From Acidothermaceae bacterium (GTDB lineage: Bacteria; Actinomycetota; Actinomycetes; Acidothermales; Acidothermaceae), in assembly GCA_025925185.1 (NCBI GenBank), contig JAICLV010000023.1:1-21429 (forward strand): DNA of 21,429 nucleotides, written 5' to 3'. Below are positions 8,921-17,127 of this stretch, one piece after another; the stretch's first letter is position 1; every line of letters starts with the position of its first letter. The notes below the pieces were generated by a model. The model searched no databases. It was not told where the DNA came from and saw nothing but the letters and a program-made list of their open reading frames with translations. Made by a program: the position numbers and the translations under genes.

Positions 8921-9803
8921 TCGCCGCGCCCGTGGCGACGACAGGCGGAGACAACAGCTCCCACACCCGCTGACGCAAGTCGACGAACTCGCGCGTGGTC
9001 TCCATCCCCCGCTCACGCGGTCGGGTCATGCCGACGGTGATGTCCTCGATGACGCGGCCCGGCCGGCCCGACATCACCAAGATGCGGTCGGAGAGCAGGA
9101 TCGCCTCGTCGACGCTGTGCGTGATGAGCAGGCTGGTGAGCCCGGTGCCCGACCAGATGCGAAGCAACTCGTCCTGCATCTGCCGCCGGGTGATCTCGTC
9201 GAGACTGCCGAACGGCTCGTCGAGCAACAGGATTTGCGGGTCGACCGCGAGCGCACGCGCCAGACCGACGCGCTGCTGCATGCCGCCCGAGAGCTGACCG
9301 GGCAGGTGATCCTCGAAGTTGGTGAGTCCGACAAGACCCGCCAGTTCGCGCGCCTTCGTCATCCGCTTGGCCTTCGGCACCCGCCGCAACCGCAACCCGA
9401 ACGAGATGTTGTCGACGACGGTGGCCCACGGCAGCAACGACGCGTGCTGGAAGACCACGGCCCGATCCGGGCCGGGCCCGGTGACCTGGCGGTTGTCGAT
9501 CAGGATGTGGCCGGTCTGGATCGGCGAGAGGCCCGCGATCATGCGCAGCAACGTGGTCTTCCCGCACCCGCTTGGCCCCACGACGCTGACGAACTCGCCG
9601 CGCTTCACTTGGAAGTTGGTGTCGCGCAGCGCGACGACGCCCTCAGCGCCTCTGTCGCCGGCGAAGGTCTTGGTGACACCGACGACGTCGATGTGGGCGG
9701 GAGCTCCGAGACGGGAGGTCACGTTCGGGTCGGCGGTCGGGTTCATGGTCTTCGGGAGCTCCCGTGCCTCGATTTCGTTTGGCTGCCAAGCAAAACTGCT
9801 CAT
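8913..9803 (-). CDS. ABC transporter ATP-binding protein, NitT/TauT/SsuB type
   Basis: A 296-aa nucleotide-binding subunit that powers the importer encoded around it. Walker A is GPSGCGKTT at 76-84, the signature LSGGMQQR at 171-178, Walker B ILLLDEP at 191-197 and the H-loop histidine His229 in LLITHSVDEA. The Q-loop stretch VFQHASLLPW is typical of SsuB/TauB/NrtD proteins, which import sulfonates, taurine, nitrate or aromatic acids. The N-terminus has about 35 extra residues before the domain. A second Met at residue 20 is a possible alternative start, but the ATG at 9801-9803 forms a clean ATGA overlap with the upstream permease. It is flanked by one permease gene on each side. Confidence 0.95.
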   Translation of the reverse strand: MSSFAWQPNEIEARELPKTMNPTADPNVTSRLGAPAHIDVVGVTKTFAGDRGAEGVVALRDTNFQVKRGEFVSVVGPSGCGKTTLLRMIAGLSPIQTGHILIDNRQVTGPGPDRAVVFQHASLLPWATVVDNISFGLRLRRVPKAKRMTKARELAGLVGLTNFEDHLPGQLSGGMQQRVGLARALAVDPQILLLDEPFGSLDEITRRQMQDELLRIWSGTGLTSLLITHSVDEAILLSDRILVMSGRPGRVIEDITVGMTRPRERGMETTREFVDLRQRVWELLSPPVVATGAAND

Positions 9804-10594
9804 GATCGCCGCACCCTGCGCTGGATCAGACTCAACAACCCCATGGCGACGATCGATTGAACGGAGATCAGCAGGACGAACGCGAAGAGAGCCGCCGCCT
9901 GATAGTGGGATTGGTACCTGATGATGAGCTGGCCGATGCCGATGGCGATCAGGCTCAACTCGACGGTGATCTCACCGGTGAGCGCGTGGGCGAAGCCAAG
10001 TCGCAGGCCGTTGACGATCGCGTGCAACGCGCCGGGCACCAAGACCAGGCGCCACACCTGCAGTTCGCGCGCGCCATACGACGACGCCATGTCGAGCCAG
10101 TCGCGCGGGATGGTCACGACACCGCCCCTCGTCGGCACCACGACGAACGGCAGCGCGAACAAAACGACGACGACGATCTGCGCCGTCCGGGACAGGCCGA
10201 GCGCCACGAGCACGATCGGCATTAAGACCGCGATCGGCGTCACCAGCGCGATTTGCAGATAGGGGGCGAGCAGCCGGTCGACGCGCTTGACCCGGCCGAT
10301 GATCAGCCCGATCGGGACGCCGATCGCCACGGCGATCGCGAATCCGACGAGCAACGAGATGTCGCTGGTCCACAGCGCGCTCCAGACGGCGCCGTCGCTG
10401 AGCTCGTCGATGAAGGCGCTGAAAATGGCGCCCGCGTCGGCGAGGTAGAACGAGTGCTTGCTCTCGACGTACCAGTTCCACAGCAGGCTGATGACGACCA
10501 GGACGACCGCCGGCGGCACGACGCGCAGGAGGACGTGCCCCACCCGACCGCCGCCGCGGCCGGCGCGGCGCGATTGCTCGATCGAGTAGGACAC
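9800..10594 (-). CDS. ABC transporter permease, NitT/TauT/SsuC type (first permease of the operon)
   Basis: A 264-aa integral membrane subunit with hydrophobic helices starting near residue 24 (VVPPAVVLVVISLLW). The cytoplasmic coupling loop is MASSYGARELQVWRLVLVPG, matching the SsuC/TauC permease family. The start is GTG 10592-10594, preceded by a strong GGAGGG ribosome binding site only a few bases upstream. It lies 31 bp downstream of the solute-binding protein gene and overlaps the ATPase gene by ATGA. It differs clearly in sequence from the other permease of this operon, so the two are unlikely to be a recent duplication. Confidence 0.93.
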   Translation of the reverse strand: MSYSIEQSRRAGRGGGRVGHVLLRVVPPAVVLVVISLLWNWYVESKHSFYLADAGAIFSAFIDELSDGAVWSALWTSDISLLVGFAIAVAIGVPIGLIIGRVKRVDRLLAPYLQIALVTPIAVLMPIVLVALGLSRTAQIVVVVLFALPFVVVPTRGGVVTIPRDWLDMASSYGARELQVWRLVLVPGALHAIVNGLRLGFAHALTGEITVELSLIAIGIGQLIIRYQSHYQAAALFAFVLLISVQSIVAMGLLSLIQRRVRRS

Positions 10595-10625
10595 GTTCCC
10601 TCCGTGACTGTTGGTACCGCCGTCC

Positions 10626-11726
10626 TCAGAACTGCGTGAGGTCGGACTTGCCGATGTCCTTCAGCGCGGCCTCGACCGCCGTCTTGTCCTGCAGCTGGTC
10701 AGGCGTCTGGGTGAGGTCGAAGCCCTTCAGGGTCGCGTCGAGGCCCGGGCCCTCAAGTCCGCCGTTGGCATACCAGAGCTTCGAGGTGACCATCGACTTC
10801 AACACGTCGGTGTTCTTGGTGTCCGGCAGGTACTTCTTGACCAAGTCGGACAGCGCGGCGTCATCGTCGCCGTACAGCTGGCGGATCGCCTTCAGTTGCT
10901 CGGTGACGAACGCCTGGACGATGCCTGGATGGTCCTTCAACGTCGCGCCGTTGGCGTACACGTACTCGTCGCCGACACCGGGGATCTCGGTGCTCAGCGG
11001 AAGCACGAAGAAGCTGCCGTCGGGGTTGGCCTGCTGAAGCGCGATCGCGTCGGGCAGGCCGAGAGCGGTGCCCGCGATCTTCCCCGTCGCCACCGCTTGC
11101 GCGCGAACCGGCGAGTCAGGGATCGTCACGTAGGTCGGCTTCACGTCCGGGCAGGCCTTCGCGAAGTACAACTTCATGAGGATCGTGTAGCCACCGGTCT
11201 CGGAGTAGATCCCGACCTTCTGGCCGTTGAGCTTCGAGCAGTCCTTGTACTTGTTGTCGGCGACCCAGACGACCTGGTTTTGGTTGCGGGCGACGACGAT
11301 CTTGACGTCGGAGCCTGCCTGCACGGCGAGGGCGCCCTCGGGCAACGACGCGCCGGTGAGCTGCCCCTGGTTGCTCGCGAGCGCCTGGAACGGCAGCACG
11401 GAGCCGTCGAGCTGCTTGGTGCTGATGTCGTAGCCCTGGGTCTTCATGGCGTCGATCGCCATCAGCTCGGGCAAGTCTTGCTCTTGCGGCGTCGAGTTGA
11501 ACACGAACACCGTCTTCGCGTTGTCGACGGTAGCCGGCGCAGCGCTGCCGGAACTCGTCGGCGACGAGTTCGCTGTCGTCGCGGCCGGGGCCGGCGCCGT
11601 CGGCGTGCTTGCCGTGTCGGTCTTGCTGCCGCTGCTGCCGCACGCGGCCGTCACCGTCAGCGCGAGTGCGCTCGCCGCGACGACTGCGAACCGCCCGGGA
11701 TTCCAACGCAACTTGTGGAGGTCCAT
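10626..11726 (-). CDS. ABC transporter substrate-binding lipoprotein, NMT1/SsuA-like
   Basis: A 366-aa extracytoplasmic solute-binding protein. A lipoprotein signal peptide covers residues 1-28 with the lipobox TAAC and lipidated Cys29, followed by a Ser/Thr/Ala/Pro linker to about residue 60. The body has the features of NMT1/THI5-like proteins that pair with SsuBC-type importers (for example VYANGATLKDHPGIVQAFV in the C-terminal lobe). The start ATG (11724-11726) was chosen for the AAGGAG ribosome binding site about 6 bp upstream; a start 12 codons earlier would lack this. This is the first gene of a long minus-strand operon with two permeases, an ATPase and catabolic enzymes. A copy of the cluster-wide operator-like element lies about 127 bp upstream. 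The ligand is unknown; family members bind sulfonates, thiamine precursors, nitrate or aromatic acids. Confidence 0.92.
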   Translation of the reverse strand: MDLHKLRWNPGRFAVVAASALALTVTAACGSSGSKTDTASTPTAPAPAATTANSSPTSSGSAAPATVDNAKTVFVFNSTPQEQDLPELMAIDAMKTQGYDISTKQLDGSVLPFQALASNQGQLTGASLPEGALAVQAGSDVKIVVARNQNQVVWVADNKYKDCSKLNGQKVGIYSETGGYTILMKLYFAKACPDVKPTYVTIPDSPVRAQAVATGKIAGTALGLPDAIALQQANPDGSFFVLPLSTEIPGVGDEYVYANGATLKDHPGIVQAFVTEQLKAIRQLYGDDDAALSDLVKKYLPDTKNTDVLKSMVTSKLWYANGGLEGPGLDATLKGFDLTQTPDQLQDKTAVEAALKDIGKSDLTQF

Positions 11727-11852
11727 CGCATCTCCTTGTCGCTCGCGTGGCGCGAGGCTCATACGCCGACGCGCGACTGTCGTCGCCCGTTCCGGCGCTC
11801 GATCAGCGTCGCTGCGCGTGAGGCTCGGGGCGGTCGCTCCTAACCCGCAGTT

Positions 11853-11869
11853 CGGGATATCGTATGCAG
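11853..11869 (-). promoter_or_regulatory. Operator-like element upstream of the NMT1-type transporter operon
   Basis: On the minus strand this reads CTGCATACGATATCCCG, about 127 bp before the start of the solute-binding protein. It matches the consensus YTGYATACAAYATCCCG shared with the elements at 14076, 18339 and 18470. It sits in the 227-bp gap between the operon ending at 11954 and the operon starting at 11726. Apart from this element I see no clear feature in that gap and no strong terminator hairpin. Confidence 0.5.
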
Positions 11870-11953
11870 TATTCGTGGCATGTCAACGGCGGCGCAAGCT
11901 GCGTGACAACACTGTTACCGGCGGGCAGCGTGTCGTCCAGGGCGCGGCGTTCG

Positions 11954-12829
11954 CTAGATGTGCGCGCGGGTGAAGGCGTCCATGCTCGACTTCGCGCCGC
12001 CGCCGTCCGTCCAGGCGTTCTTGACCACCTTGATCGCCTTCATCTCCTCGCGCAGCAGACCGGCCGCCGGCATCGGCAGCTTGACCTCGTCCGCGTACTG
12101 CATGACGATGCGCATGTCGTCCTCGGCCCACGGCATCGGGCGCGACCGCAACCAGGTGTCGAGAGCCCAGTTCGCTCCGCTGCTGAGCAGCAAGGCCTGC
12201 CGCAATGGCTCAAGGTCGACGCCGAGGCGCGCGCCCAACCGCATCGCCTCGTAGTTGCCGACGACGCAGCTCCACAGCAGGTAGTTGTTGAGCATCTTGC
12301 CAACCTGGCCGGTGCCGACGTCGCCGAGCCGGAAAATGTTCGCGCCCACGACCTCGAGCGCGGGCTGGATGCGATCGAGCGCCGCGTCGTCGCCCCCGCA
12401 CATGAACAGCAACGTGCCGTCCTCGGCGGCGGGCTCGCCCAGGCACATCGTCGCGTCGACCAGCTCGACCTCGCGCTTTCTGGTGGTCGCTGCGAGCCTG
12501 ATCGAGGTGTTGGGCTCGATGGTGCTGCAGATCGTGATCACGTAACCGGGCTTCGCGCTCGCCAGCAACCCGGTGCCCTCGGCCGTCACGACCTGCTCGA
12601 CCTCGTTGTCGAATCCGACGACGATCAAGGCGATCGCGGTGTTCGCCGTGGCCGCGGCGGGGCTGTCGACGATCTCGAAGCCGAAGACCTTAGCGGCGTC
12701 GGACGCGGCCGCCACTGGGTCGTAACCGACGACTCGAAACCCTGCGGTGCGCAGGTTTCGTGCCATCGGCAAGCCCATCTTGCCCAAGCCGATGACGGCG
12801 ATGCCGTCGTCCTTGCCGATGCCGCTCAT
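11954..12829 (-). CDS. NAD(P)-binding beta-hydroxyacid dehydrogenase (3-hydroxyisobutyrate dehydrogenase superfamily), paralog 2
   Basis: A 291-aa soluble dehydrogenase. The Rossmann motif GLGKMG is at 14-19 and the catalytic Lys178 is in GQVGKMLNN with Asn181-Asn182. The substrate loop reads DATMCLGEPAAEDGTL where the family normally has DAPVSGG, a departure also seen in the paralog at 7197-8078. The two proteins also share LLWS after the catalytic site and RSRPMP/RPRPMP near residue 225, so they probably act on related beta-hydroxyacids. The start ATG (12827-12829) overlaps the stop of the iron alcohol dehydrogenase gene as ATGA, making a two-gene operon. The longer open frame to 13156 lies within that upstream gene and is not used. 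Confidence 0.92.
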   Translation of the reverse strand: MSGIGKDDGIAVIGLGKMGLPMARNLRTAGFRVVGYDPVAAASDAAKVFGFEIVDSPAAATANTAIALIVVGFDNEVEQVVTAEGTGLLASAKPGYVITICSTIEPNTSIRLAATTRKREVELVDATMCLGEPAAEDGTLLFMCGGDDAALDRIQPALEVVGANIFRLGDVGTGQVGKMLNNYLLWSCVVGNYEAMRLGARLGVDLEPLRQALLLSSGANWALDTWLRSRPMPWAEDDMRIVMQYADEVKLPMPAAGLLREEMKAIKVVKNAWTDGGGAKSSMDAFTRAHI

Positions 12830-14031
12830 GAGGCGCTCCAATCGCGTTGCTTCCAGTCGGTGAGGGCGAGCCGGGTCAGCTCTTTGAGTTCGTCTTCGGT
12901 GGCGGTGCGCGGGTTGTCCTTCCACATCGCGCGCCCCGCGGTGTCTTTGGCGACGAACTCGAGATCGTCGTCGTCGTAGGCCTTCGAAGGCAGCTGCGAC
13001 GGCGCGCCGAGGTCGTCGAGCCACCGCACCAGCGTCTCGAGCAGCACGCGGGCACCGGTCTCGGCGTCGAAATGGCGGCCACGATGCTCGTCGAGATCCG
13101 CGGCCAAGTCGGCGAGTTTCGCAGCGGCGGCTGGGCGATTGAAGTCGATCACCCACGGCAGCAAGGCGCCGTGCAGCATGCCATACGACAGCGACTCGTA
13201 GCCCTTCTTGTGCGACACGCCGGTGATGCCCTTGTTAAGGCCGTGCACGAGACCGAGGCCCGCGTTGCCACAGGCGAGGTTCGCCATCGTGGAGGCGACC
13301 AGCATCTCGCCGAGCACGTCGGTGTCGGACGATCCCAACGACTGCGGGAGTTTCTCGACCAGCACCTTGAACGACGGCCGGGCCAGCGCGTCGGTGAGCA
13401 CCGTCGCGCGCTTCGACCAGTACGCCTCGAGCGCGTGCGTCATCGCGTCGATGCCCGACGCCACCGCTTGCGAACGAGGGACGCTCACCAGCAGCTCGGG
13501 GTCTAGCACCGCGAGCCGCGCCGCCACCTCCCAGCCGCGCACGCCGCTCTTCTCGCCGCTCTCGTCGTCGGTGAGCGTCGCCTGACGGGACACCTCGCCG
13601 CCTGAGCCCGCGGTCGTGGGCACCGCCACGTTCAACAACGGAGCGGTGTCGGCACCGCCTTTCGCGATCTCGCGCACCGATTTCTTAGACGTCGCACAAA
13701 CCCCGGCGGCGCGGCCGGCCGCGAGCACGCTGCCGCTGCCGAGCGAGATCACCGTGTCGATATTCTCGGCCCGCAGGAAGTCGACCAGCGCGGCGACGTC
13801 GCGAAACGTCGGGTCTTGCGGAACGGCGGTCCACGCAGGCGCGAGCGACACCGGCGAGCCTGCGGCGAACGCGGCCGCGATCTGATCGACCAAGCCGGCG
13901 CCCGCGATCCCCCGGTCGGCCACGACGACGGCGCGGGAGCCGCCGAGTCTGGCAATCTCCGTGGGCAGCTTGGTGTGCGCGCCGGCGCCGAAGACGATTT
14001 CGGTTGGCGCGCCGTATTGGAAGTCCTTCAT
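12826..14031 (-). CDS. Iron-type (group III) alcohol dehydrogenase
   Basis: A 401-aa NAD(P)-dependent dehydrogenase of the Fe-ADH/maleylacetate reductase family. The expected metal ligands are Asp195 and His199 in GIDAMTHALEAYW, His263 in GLGLVHG and His287 in GMLHGALLP. Two departures stand out. The last two histidines are 24 residues apart rather than about 14 as in FucO. The nucleotide loop, usually GGGSxxDxxK, reads LGSGSVLAAGRA (98-109), with no Asp or Lys. The start ATG (14029-14031) has a GGAG ribosome binding site about 6 bp upstream; a longer frame to 14094 adds 21 residues with no support. It is the first gene of a two-gene operon with a hydroxyacid dehydrogenase. Relatives oxidise gamma-hydroxybutyrate, 1,2-diols or methanol, or reduce maleylacetate. 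Confidence 0.9.
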   Translation of the reverse strand: MKDFQYGAPTEIVFGAGAHTKLPTEIARLGGSRAVVVADRGIAGAGLVDQIAAAFAAGSPVSLAPAWTAVPQDPTFRDVAALVDFLRAENIDTVISLGSGSVLAAGRAAGVCATSKKSVREIAKGGADTAPLLNVAVPTTAGSGGEVSRQATLTDDESGEKSGVRGWEVAARLAVLDPELLVSVPRSQAVASGIDAMTHALEAYWSKRATVLTDALARPSFKVLVEKLPQSLGSSDTDVLGEMLVASTMANLACGNAGLGLVHGLNKGITGVSHKKGYESLSYGMLHGALLPWVIDFNRPAAAAKLADLAADLDEHRGRHFDAETGARVLLETLVRWLDDLGAPSQLPSKAYDDDDLEFVAKDTAGRAMWKDNPRTATEDELKELTRLALTDWKQRDWSAS

Positions 14032-14075
14032 CGCTGCTCCAAGAGTCTGGCCGTTTCGCTGCGCGAAGCCCTTAT

Positions 14076-14091
14076 CGGATATTGAATACAC
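14076..14091 (-). promoter_or_regulatory. Operator-like element upstream of the alcohol dehydrogenase operon
   Basis: On the minus strand this reads GTGTATTCAATATCCG, 45 bp before the alcohol dehydrogenase start codon. It matches 12 of 16 positions of the element at 18470 (TTGTATACAACATACG) and is followed by GATAAGG. It lies in the 96-bp gap between this operon and the transporter operon ending at 14128. Confidence 0.5.
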
Positions 14092-14127
14092 CACTCGATG
14101 GCCGTTGTCACATCGACGCCCGCCACG

Positions 14128-15315
14128 TCACGTCGTCCGGTCTGCCACCTGCGCAGGTGGCGCCACGTCAGCGTGCGCGTCGTCCACTCGCTCGCTAAAC
14201 GCGACAACCCACCGCGCGCCGACGTTGAGGGTCACCGTCGAGCCGACTGCGAGCGCGTCGATCGCGTGCGACTGCGACTGCAGAGTCACGCCGCGGACGT
14301 CCACGACCACTTCCGTGTGCGCGCCCGCGAAGTCGGCGCGCACCACCCGCCCGGTGATCGTGTTGCCCGTGAGCGGCGCCACGCCGTCGCGGCACACGTG
14401 GAGACTCTCGGGCCGCATCAACATTTGGACGCGAGCGCCGGGAACCGCGCCAGCGCCGGCGAGCGCGGTCATGGCGCCCAGCGGCGAGTCGACGGTCACA
14501 AAGCTTTGGTCGGCGGCCGCGTCCGACGGCGCTGCGGCAGGCCCGACCACGCGGCCTGGCACCAAGTTCGCTTCCCCCACGAACTCTCCGACGAACAAGT
14601 CTGCTGGCGTGCGATAGATCTGCTCAGGTGTGCCGACCTGCAAGACGCGGCCGTGTCGCATCACCGCGATGCGGTCGGCCATCATCAGCGCTTCGATCTG
14701 GTCGTGCGTCACGTAGATCGCCGTGACGCCCAGGTCGGCGGTGATACGCCGCAACTCCTTGCGCATCGACGCACGCAACCTGGCGTCCAGGTTCGACAGC
14801 GGCTCGTCGAGCAACAGCACGTCCGGCTTGGCGACGACCGCCCGGGCCAGCGCCACCCGCTGTTGCTGACCTCCGGACAGGTACGTAGCGCCCCGGTCGA
14901 CGAGTTCGGCGAGTCCGACCACCTCGAGAACCTCGAGCACGCGCGCGCGTGCCGCGCCGCCGCGCAGCGCGCCAGAACGCGCGTGCCGCAAGGCGAATTC
15001 GACGTTCTCGCCCACGGTCATGTGCGGCCAGATCGCGTAGTCCTGGAACACCATCCCGATGTTGCGGCGAACTGCGGGAACCGAGCGACCGCCTGCCGCG
15101 ACAACCGTGCCACCGATTTCAATCCGACCGCCAGTGATCGCCTCGAGCCCGGCCACACAGCGCAGCAGCGTCGTCTTTCCCGACCCAGAGGCGCCGAGCA
15201 TCACGAAGAACTCTCCCGCCCGAATCGACAGGTCGACGCCGCGCACGGCCGCGACGCCGGAACCACTCGCGTCCGCGTACGTCTTCTCGACACCGGTCAG
15301 CACGACGTCCTTCAT
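14128..15315 (-). CDS. ABC transporter ATP-binding protein, PotA/FbpC type with C-terminal TOBE-like region
   Basis: A 395-aa nucleotide-binding subunit of the CUT1/iron/polyamine branch. Walker A is GASGSGKTT at 41-49, the signature LSGGQQQR at 146-153, Walker B VLLLDEP at 166-172 and the H-loop His204 in YVTHDQIEAL. After residue about 240 comes a C-terminal extension with RPESLHVC and GRVVRADFAGAHTEVVV, typical of TOBE_2 domains that sense ligand or anions. The start ATG (15313-15315) overlaps the permease stop as ATGA. It is the last gene of an importer operon and closes with a perfect 18-bp palindrome just before the stop codon. Confidence 0.94.
   Translation of the reverse strand: MKDVVLTGVEKTYADASGSGVAAVRGVDLSIRAGEFFVMLGASGSGKTTLLRCVAGLEAITGGRIEIGGTVVAAGGRSVPAVRRNIGMVFQDYAIWPHMTVGENVEFALRHARSGALRGGAARARVLEVLEVVGLAELVDRGATYLSGGQQQRVALARAVVAKPDVLLLDEPLSNLDARLRASMRKELRRITADLGVTAIYVTHDQIEALMMADRIAVMRHGRVLQVGTPEQIYRTPADLFVGEFVGEANLVPGRVVGPAAAPSDAAADQSFVTVDSPLGAMTALAGAGAVPGARVQMLMRPESLHVCRDGVAPLTGNTITGRVVRADFAGAHTEVVVDVRGVTLQSQSHAIDALAVGSTVTLNVGARWVVAFSERVDDAHADVAPPAQVADRTT
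14144..14161. repeat. Perfect 18-bp palindrome at the 3' end of the transporter ATPase gene
   Basis: GCCACCTGCGCAGGTGGC equals its own reverse complement. It lies within the last ten or so codons of the ATPase gene, whose stop is at 14128-14130. In RNA it could fold as a GC-rich hairpin, perhaps helping to end transcription of the operon or protecting its 3' end. No U-tract follows on the minus strand, so it is not a classic Rho-independent terminator; it may be chance in GC-rich coding DNA. Confidence 0.4.
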
Positions 15316-17105
15316 GTCTTGCGCATCTCCTTGTGCGAGGTAAACCGACGCGCGGCGATGGTCGCGCCGACGCTGACGACGGTGAGCAGCAGTCCGAGCG
15401 CCGCCGCGGTCTGCACGTCACCGAAATTCCAGCGGGTGTACAACTCCACCGCGACGACGCGGTTCTTCGAGCTGGCGAGGACGACGGTGAGCGTGAGGTT
15501 CGAGAGCGCGTACGCGAAGGTGAGCACCCACGCGTTCGCGATCGCGGGCGACATCAGCGGCACCGTGATGCTTCGTAGTCGCGCGAGCAAGCCGGCCCCG
15601 CACATCTCGGCGGCGTCCTCGAGGTTGCGATGGATTTGGCCCATGCCGGCGGTCGTGATGCGCGTCGTGAGACCGAGACAGACGATGACCATGCCGATGA
15701 CAAGCAACTGCATCGAGCCAAACAGCCCGAGATGAAAGTGGGAGTCGGCCGTCAAGGAGACGAAGAGCAGGCTGACGCCGAGGACGACACCCGGAATGCC
15801 GTGGGTGACAAATCCGAAGACGTCAGTGATCTTGCCGAAGAGCCCACGCTTTCGCAGCAGCAGCCAACTGTTCATCGTGGCGATGACGCATACCACGGTC
15901 GCCGACAACGCGCCGAGGATCAACGTGTTCCGCACCGTGCTCAAGAAGGCTGGAACCGTGAACACTCGGTGGTAGGCATCGAACTGCACGCGGCCGAGGG
16001 CCGAGAAGCTTGGCGTCGCGTAATACGGCTGCACGCTCATCCAGAGCAGGATGAACAGCGGCAGCAGGACGACGAACACGACGTAGCCGGCGAGAACGCA
16101 CACTGCCGCCCACTTGGCGACGCCCTTGAGCGCGATGTCGCGCCGCCGATATGACTTGCCCGTGATGACGGCGTACCGCTCGGATCTGCCGACCATGCGG
16201 TAGTACCAATACATCGGGACCAGCGCGAACACCAGCAACAGCACCGACATGCCATTCGCCAACCCGTAATCAGGAACGCCAACTGCGGGATTCAGCGCGC
16301 TGTAGATCGCGGTGCTGAAGACCTGCACGCCTTTTTCCAGGCCGAGTACGGCGGGGATGTCGAACGCCTGCGCGGCAGTGACGAACTGATAGACGAGCAC
16401 CGCGAGCAAGCCGGGTGCCATGAGTGGTCCGACGATTTTCGTCGCGCGCGCCCACGCACCGGCGCCGGTGACCGCGGCCGCCTCCTCTAACGCGCCGCTA
16501 GTCGAGCGAACAACCGGTGCCACCAGCAACAGCGAGAAGGGCACCAGCATGAATCCCTCGACGACAGTGATGGACGCAAGCGATCCAGCGTTGAACGGAC
16601 CTGGACCGTCGACACCGGGAATCCAGCGCGCGATCTGGTTGATGAGGCCGACCCGCGGATCGAGCAACAACCCCCACGCGATGCCAGCGACGACCTGCGG
16701 CATCGCGACCGGCGCCACCACGAGCGCGAAGATCAAGTTACGGAATGGGAGCGACGTCCGCTCCAGCAAGACCGCGATACCAATGCTGATCAGCAGGCCC
16801 ACCGCCAAGGAACCGACGACGAACCCGATCGTGTTGAGCAGCGGACGAACGAGATCGCCGTCCGTGAAGACCCGTCGGTAGTTCGACATCGAGAAATGCG
16901 AACCTGGGCCGAACGGCAGCCCGGTCTTACTGACGGTGAAGCTGCTCCACAACAACATGAGGAGCGGAATGCACACCAAGACGATGGTGACCACGCCGGC
17001 GAGGCCGGCCGGGGAAAGCGACCGGAACCGCGGCCGGCGCACTTCTGTCAGCGGCTGCTGTGTCCGCTGACGAGGCACGTCGGCGCGCGGTCCCGAAATC
17101 ACCAT
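15312..17105 (-). CDS. Fused double ABC permease, FbpB/ThiP type
   Basis: A 597-aa integral membrane protein with two homologous permease halves, as in FbpB, ThiP and 2-aminoethylphosphonate permeases. The first helix begins near residue 36. The first coupling loop is GALEEAAAVTGAGAWARATK (about 204-223) and the second is NLEDAAEMCGAGLLARLRS (about 495-515). A central hydrophilic stretch near residues 300-330 joins the two halves. One such protein supplies the whole membrane channel of the importer. The start ATG (17103-17105) has an AGGAG ribosome binding site 8 bp upstream and lies 22 bp after the binding-protein stop; its own stop overlaps the ATPase start. The N-terminal 30 residues are basic and likely cytoplasmic. 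Confidence 0.94.
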   Translation of the reverse strand: MVISGPRADVPRQRTQQPLTEVRRPRFRSLSPAGLAGVVTIVLVCIPLLMLLWSSFTVSKTGLPFGPGSHFSMSNYRRVFTDGDLVRPLLNTIGFVVGSLAVGLLISIGIAVLLERTSLPFRNLIFALVVAPVAMPQVVAGIAWGLLLDPRVGLINQIARWIPGVDGPGPFNAGSLASITVVEGFMLVPFSLLLVAPVVRSTSGALEEAAAVTGAGAWARATKIVGPLMAPGLLAVLVYQFVTAAQAFDIPAVLGLEKGVQVFSTAIYSALNPAVGVPDYGLANGMSVLLLVFALVPMYWYYRMVGRSERYAVITGKSYRRRDIALKGVAKWAAVCVLAGYVVFVVLLPLFILLWMSVQPYYATPSFSALGRVQFDAYHRVFTVPAFLSTVRNTLILGALSATVVCVIATMNSWLLLRKRGLFGKITDVFGFVTHGIPGVVLGVSLLFVSLTADSHFHLGLFGSMQLLVIGMVIVCLGLTTRITTAGMGQIHRNLEDAAEMCGAGLLARLRSITVPLMSPAIANAWVLTFAYALSNLTLTVVLASSKNRVVAVELYTRWNFGDVQTAAALGLLLTVVSVGATIAARRFTSHKEMRKT

Positions 17106-17127
17106 GGGCTTGCTCCTGTCGGCGCGA

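Noticed and set aside
8586..9860. 424-aa plus-strand open frame
   Set aside because: Antisense to the ABC ATPase and permease genes, whose motifs are unambiguous on the minus strand.
10611..11843. 410-aa plus-strand open frame
   Set aside because: Antisense to the solute-binding lipoprotein gene; the Arg/Leu/Val-rich translation has no recognisable motif.
11870..11953. Rho-independent terminator after the alcohol dehydrogenase operon
   Set aside because: No GC-rich stem followed by a U-tract could be identified on the minus strand.
11864..12979. 371-aa plus-strand open frame
   Set aside because: Antisense to the second hydroxyacid dehydrogenase; no domain and no ribosome binding site.
14098..15735. 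545-aa plus-strand open frame
   Set aside because: Antisense to the PotA-type ATPase and the end of the permease gene; shadow of high-GC coding DNA.
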